28,774 nt of DNA from Candidatus Pelagibacter sp. (lineage in GTDB: Bacteria > Pseudomonadota > Alphaproteobacteria > Pelagibacterales > Pelagibacteraceae): contig JABMNQ010000053.1 in NCBI GenBank assembly GCA_013204495.1, positions 1 to 28,774 on the forward strand, read 5' to 3'. The position numbers were made by a program, and so were the translations under genes. Shown piece by piece: positions 27,075-28,774 of this stretch; position 1 is the stretch's first letter; the number at the start of each line of letters is the position of its first letter. Below the pieces are notes generated by a model. The model was not told the origin of the DNA. It made no database searches and saw nothing but the letters and a program-made list of their open reading frames with translations.

Positions 27075-27946
27075 TATAAAAATTTATAAGATAAAATTTT
27101 ATAAGCTAGCTTAGCCACTAAAAAATTATACGAATTAAAACCTTTTATTGGCGAAAGTTCATTTATATCTGCGCCTACAATGTTTGAGTTCTTAGCTGCT
27201 ATTCGTATAATATTCAAAGTTTCATCCCACAGCAAACCACCAGGCTCAGGTGTGCCTGTTGCAGGCATTATACTTGAGTCCAACCCATCAACATCAAATG
27301 TTAAGTATACGGTTTTATTCTTTATCATCTTTTTAAATTTTTTTAAGTCCCACTTAGCCTTATCTTTTGCCCAAAAAATATTTATTCTAGATGAGTTTTT
27401 TTTCAAAAAAGGTATTTCACTTTCAGAAATATTTCTAATTCCAAATGAGATTACTGAAACATTTTTATAATCTAAACATCTTCTAATAGCTGAGGCATGA
27501 GAAAATTTTTCACCATTATAACTTTCCCTTAAATCTGCATGAGCATCAAAGTGTAATAAGCAAATATTTTTGTGTTTTTTCACAAATGGGGCAATACATC
27601 CAGGTGTAATTGAGTGTTCACCACCAAAAGTAATTGGAAAAAGTTTTTTATCTAATATTTCTTGATTTATATCAGACATCTTTTTAAGGGCTTTTTTTAT
27701 ATTTTTATCAATCTTAAATGGCTTTAGAGTTTTGATTCCAATTTTTTTATAAGGTTCACAGTGTAATTCTTCATCATATAGCTCAACCTGATGAGAGGCT
27801 TTAATAATTTCTTTTGGGCCATTTCTAGTGCCCCCTCCATAACTTACAGTTTTTTCTAAACCAAATGGAACAACAACTACCTTTTCTTTAAAATTGATAT
27901 CGTTATCAATTCCAAGAAATCCATTTTTGTTAGAAAGATATTTCAA
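27071..27946 (-). CDS. speB: agmatinase/arginase (ureohydrolase) family protein
   Basis: A 291-residue ureohydrolase. All six Mn ligands are visible: His111 (GGEHSIT), Asp134, His136 and Asp138 (HFDAHADLR), and Asp218 and Asp220 (TFDVDGLDSS). Agmatinase releases urea from agmatine to give putrescine; the GTPEPGGL sequence fits this group. It starts at TTG 27946, two bases after the deoxyhypusine-synthase-like gene ends, so the two are probably co-transcribed. With that partner the true substrate may be a guanidino-polyamine rather than agmatine. Family sure, substrate inferred. Confidence 0.88.
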   Translation of the reverse strand: MKYLSNKNGFLGIDNDINFKEKVVVVPFGLEKTVSYGGGTRNGPKEIIKASHQVELYDEELHCEPYKKIGIKTLKPFKIDKNIKKALKKMSDINQEILDKKLFPITFGGEHSITPGCIAPFVKKHKNICLLHFDAHADLRESYNGEKFSHASAIRRCLDYKNVSVISFGIRNISESEIPFLKKNSSRINIFWAKDKAKWDLKKFKKMIKNKTVYLTFDVDGLDSSIMPATGTPEPGGLLWDETLNIIRIAAKNSNIVGADINELSPIKGFNSYNFLVAKLAYKILSYKFLY

Positions 27947-27948
27947 TT

Positions 27949-28774
27949 TTATTTAAATATTTTTGAGAAGTTTTTTCTCGTTCTATTTTTCCAATCACCT
28001 TTGTGATAGGCATCACTGGCAATTAAAGGCAAAACGCTAGTTGCTTCAGCAAAAACCATTTGTTCCCTTGTAATATCTACTTTGCCCCAAGAGCTTGCCT
28101 CTTTTAATGTTGAACTACTGCAAGCACCATCTCTAGAGTCTGCCACTGTAATTTGTACAGCATATTTATGCATATCAACTTCTTTTCCTAAAAGTTCGGC
28201 ACATATTACTGTGTCCTGAATATAGTTTTTAGGAACGCCACCACCGATCATTAATAAACCCGAAGTTTTTGATTTAATTTTAATTTCAGTAAGTTCTCTA
28301 AAATCTCTTACAGAGTCAATTGTTAAATGTTTTTCTGGATTTCTTTCTTGGTGCATTACTAAACCAAATCCGGCACTAGAATCTACAAAAGCAGGACAAA
28401 ATATTGGCACATCATTTTCGTAAGCAAGTTGAATTAAAGATTCTTTCTTCTTTGAATTTTTTGTTAAATATTTTCCCATTTCTCTTATGAATTCACGAGA
28501 AGTATAAGGTCTAGGTTCTAATTGATCTGCTATTTCGCCAACCGTCTTATCGCACGCTTGCAGTTGGTCTTCATCAATGTAGGTATCGTATATTCTGTCG
28601 ATGTAATGCTCTCTGAGTACATTGTCATTTTGAAATTGAGATCCTTGGTAATGTTTAAAGCCTAGTGCCTCAAAGAAATCCATATCAACAATAGATGCTC
28701 CTGTTGAAACGATAGCATCAACCATGTTGTTTTTAACTAGATCAGCATAAACTTTCATACATCCCGCAGCAGAA
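27949..28774 (-). CDS. deoxyhypusine-synthase-like protein (homospermidine-type synthase), 5' end outside window
   Basis: At least 275 residues of a deoxyhypusine synthase homologue; the frame is open to the window edge (SAAGC before Met at 28758), so the N-terminus is missing. NAD-site sequences such as VDAIVSTGASIVDMDFFEALG (in part DAIVSTGASIVDMD) and the FCPAFVDSSAGFG segment are present, and KEASSWGKVD contains the lysine matching the catalytic Lys of eukaryotic deoxyhypusine synthase. Bacteria lack eIF5A, its usual target; bacterial homologues have been linked to making homospermidine or its bis-guanidino precursor from putrescine or agmatine. The adjoining ureohydrolase gene supports a polyamine role. 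Exact substrate is inferred. Confidence 0.87.
   Translation of the reverse strand, partial: SAAGCMKVYADLVKNNMVDAIVSTGASIVDMDFFEALGFKHYQGSQFQNDNVLREHYIDRIYDTYIDEDQLQACDKTVGEIADQLEPRPYTSREFIREMGKYLTKNSKKKESLIQLAYENDVPIFCPAFVDSSAGFGLVMHQERNPEKHLTIDSVRDFRELTEIKIKSKTSGLLMIGGGVPKNYIQDTVICAELLGKEVDMHKYAVQITVADSRDGACSSSTLKEASSWGKVDITREQMVFAEATSVLPLIASDAYHKGDWKNRTRKNFSKIFK

Overview
The window is very AT-rich and tightly packed. Gaps between genes are usually 0-30 bases, many stop and start codons touch or overlap, and no stretch over 300 bases lacks a gene. The gene content is alphaproteobacterial: sucB-lpdA, priA-atpHAGDC, rplU-rpmA-obgE-proB-proA-nadD-rsfS-ctpA-rppH, metX-metW-gloB behind a SAM-II riboswitch, hisC-tyrA, a class I lysyl-tRNA synthetase, and a deoxyhypusine-synthase-like gene beside an agmatinase-family gene. 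Together with the streamlining this points to SAR11 (Pelagibacterales) or a similar small-genome marine alphaproteobacterium. That assignment is inferred from gene order and composition, not from a search.

Layout. 1-1794 (+): end of the 2-oxoglutarate dehydrogenase operon (sucB 3' end, lpdA). 1817-8668 (+): priA, a 110-base structured gap, then the five F1 subunits of ATP synthase. 8658-15250 (-): a long leftward cluster starting at a good promoter before rplU and running through rpmA, obgE, proB, proA, nadD, rsfS, ctpA and rppH, meeting atpC tail to tail with an 11-base overlap. 15262-17699 (-): metX-metW-gloB, preceded by a TTGACA-type promoter and a SAM-II riboswitch. 17888-19869 (+): hisC-tyrA. 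19866-23438 (-): trkH, an ampG-like permease and an NlpC/P60 peptidase. 23514-26143 (+): lysS and pyrD. 26197-27074 (+): rpmB, with a strong promoter and almost no leader, and a VUT/YhhQ-type transporter. 27071-28774 (-): the agmatinase-family gene and the 3' part of the deoxyhypusine-synthase-like gene, plausibly a homospermidine-type polyamine pathway.

The most notable observations are two apparent one-base deletions, both missing an A in an A-run, in neighbouring genes of one operon. One cuts ProB between its kinase and PUA domains. The other separates the ATG of nadD from its body at an A7 tract. They may be sequence errors, real lesions, or (for nadD) a site rescued by polymerase slippage. 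The metX leader is also notable: the SAM-II aptamer is followed by U6 and by a perfect 9-base inverted repeat that would compete with the aptamer, suggesting an RNA switch unlike the usual ribosome-site-masking type. I found no wholly new gene system; most genes are recognisable core metabolism and information processing.
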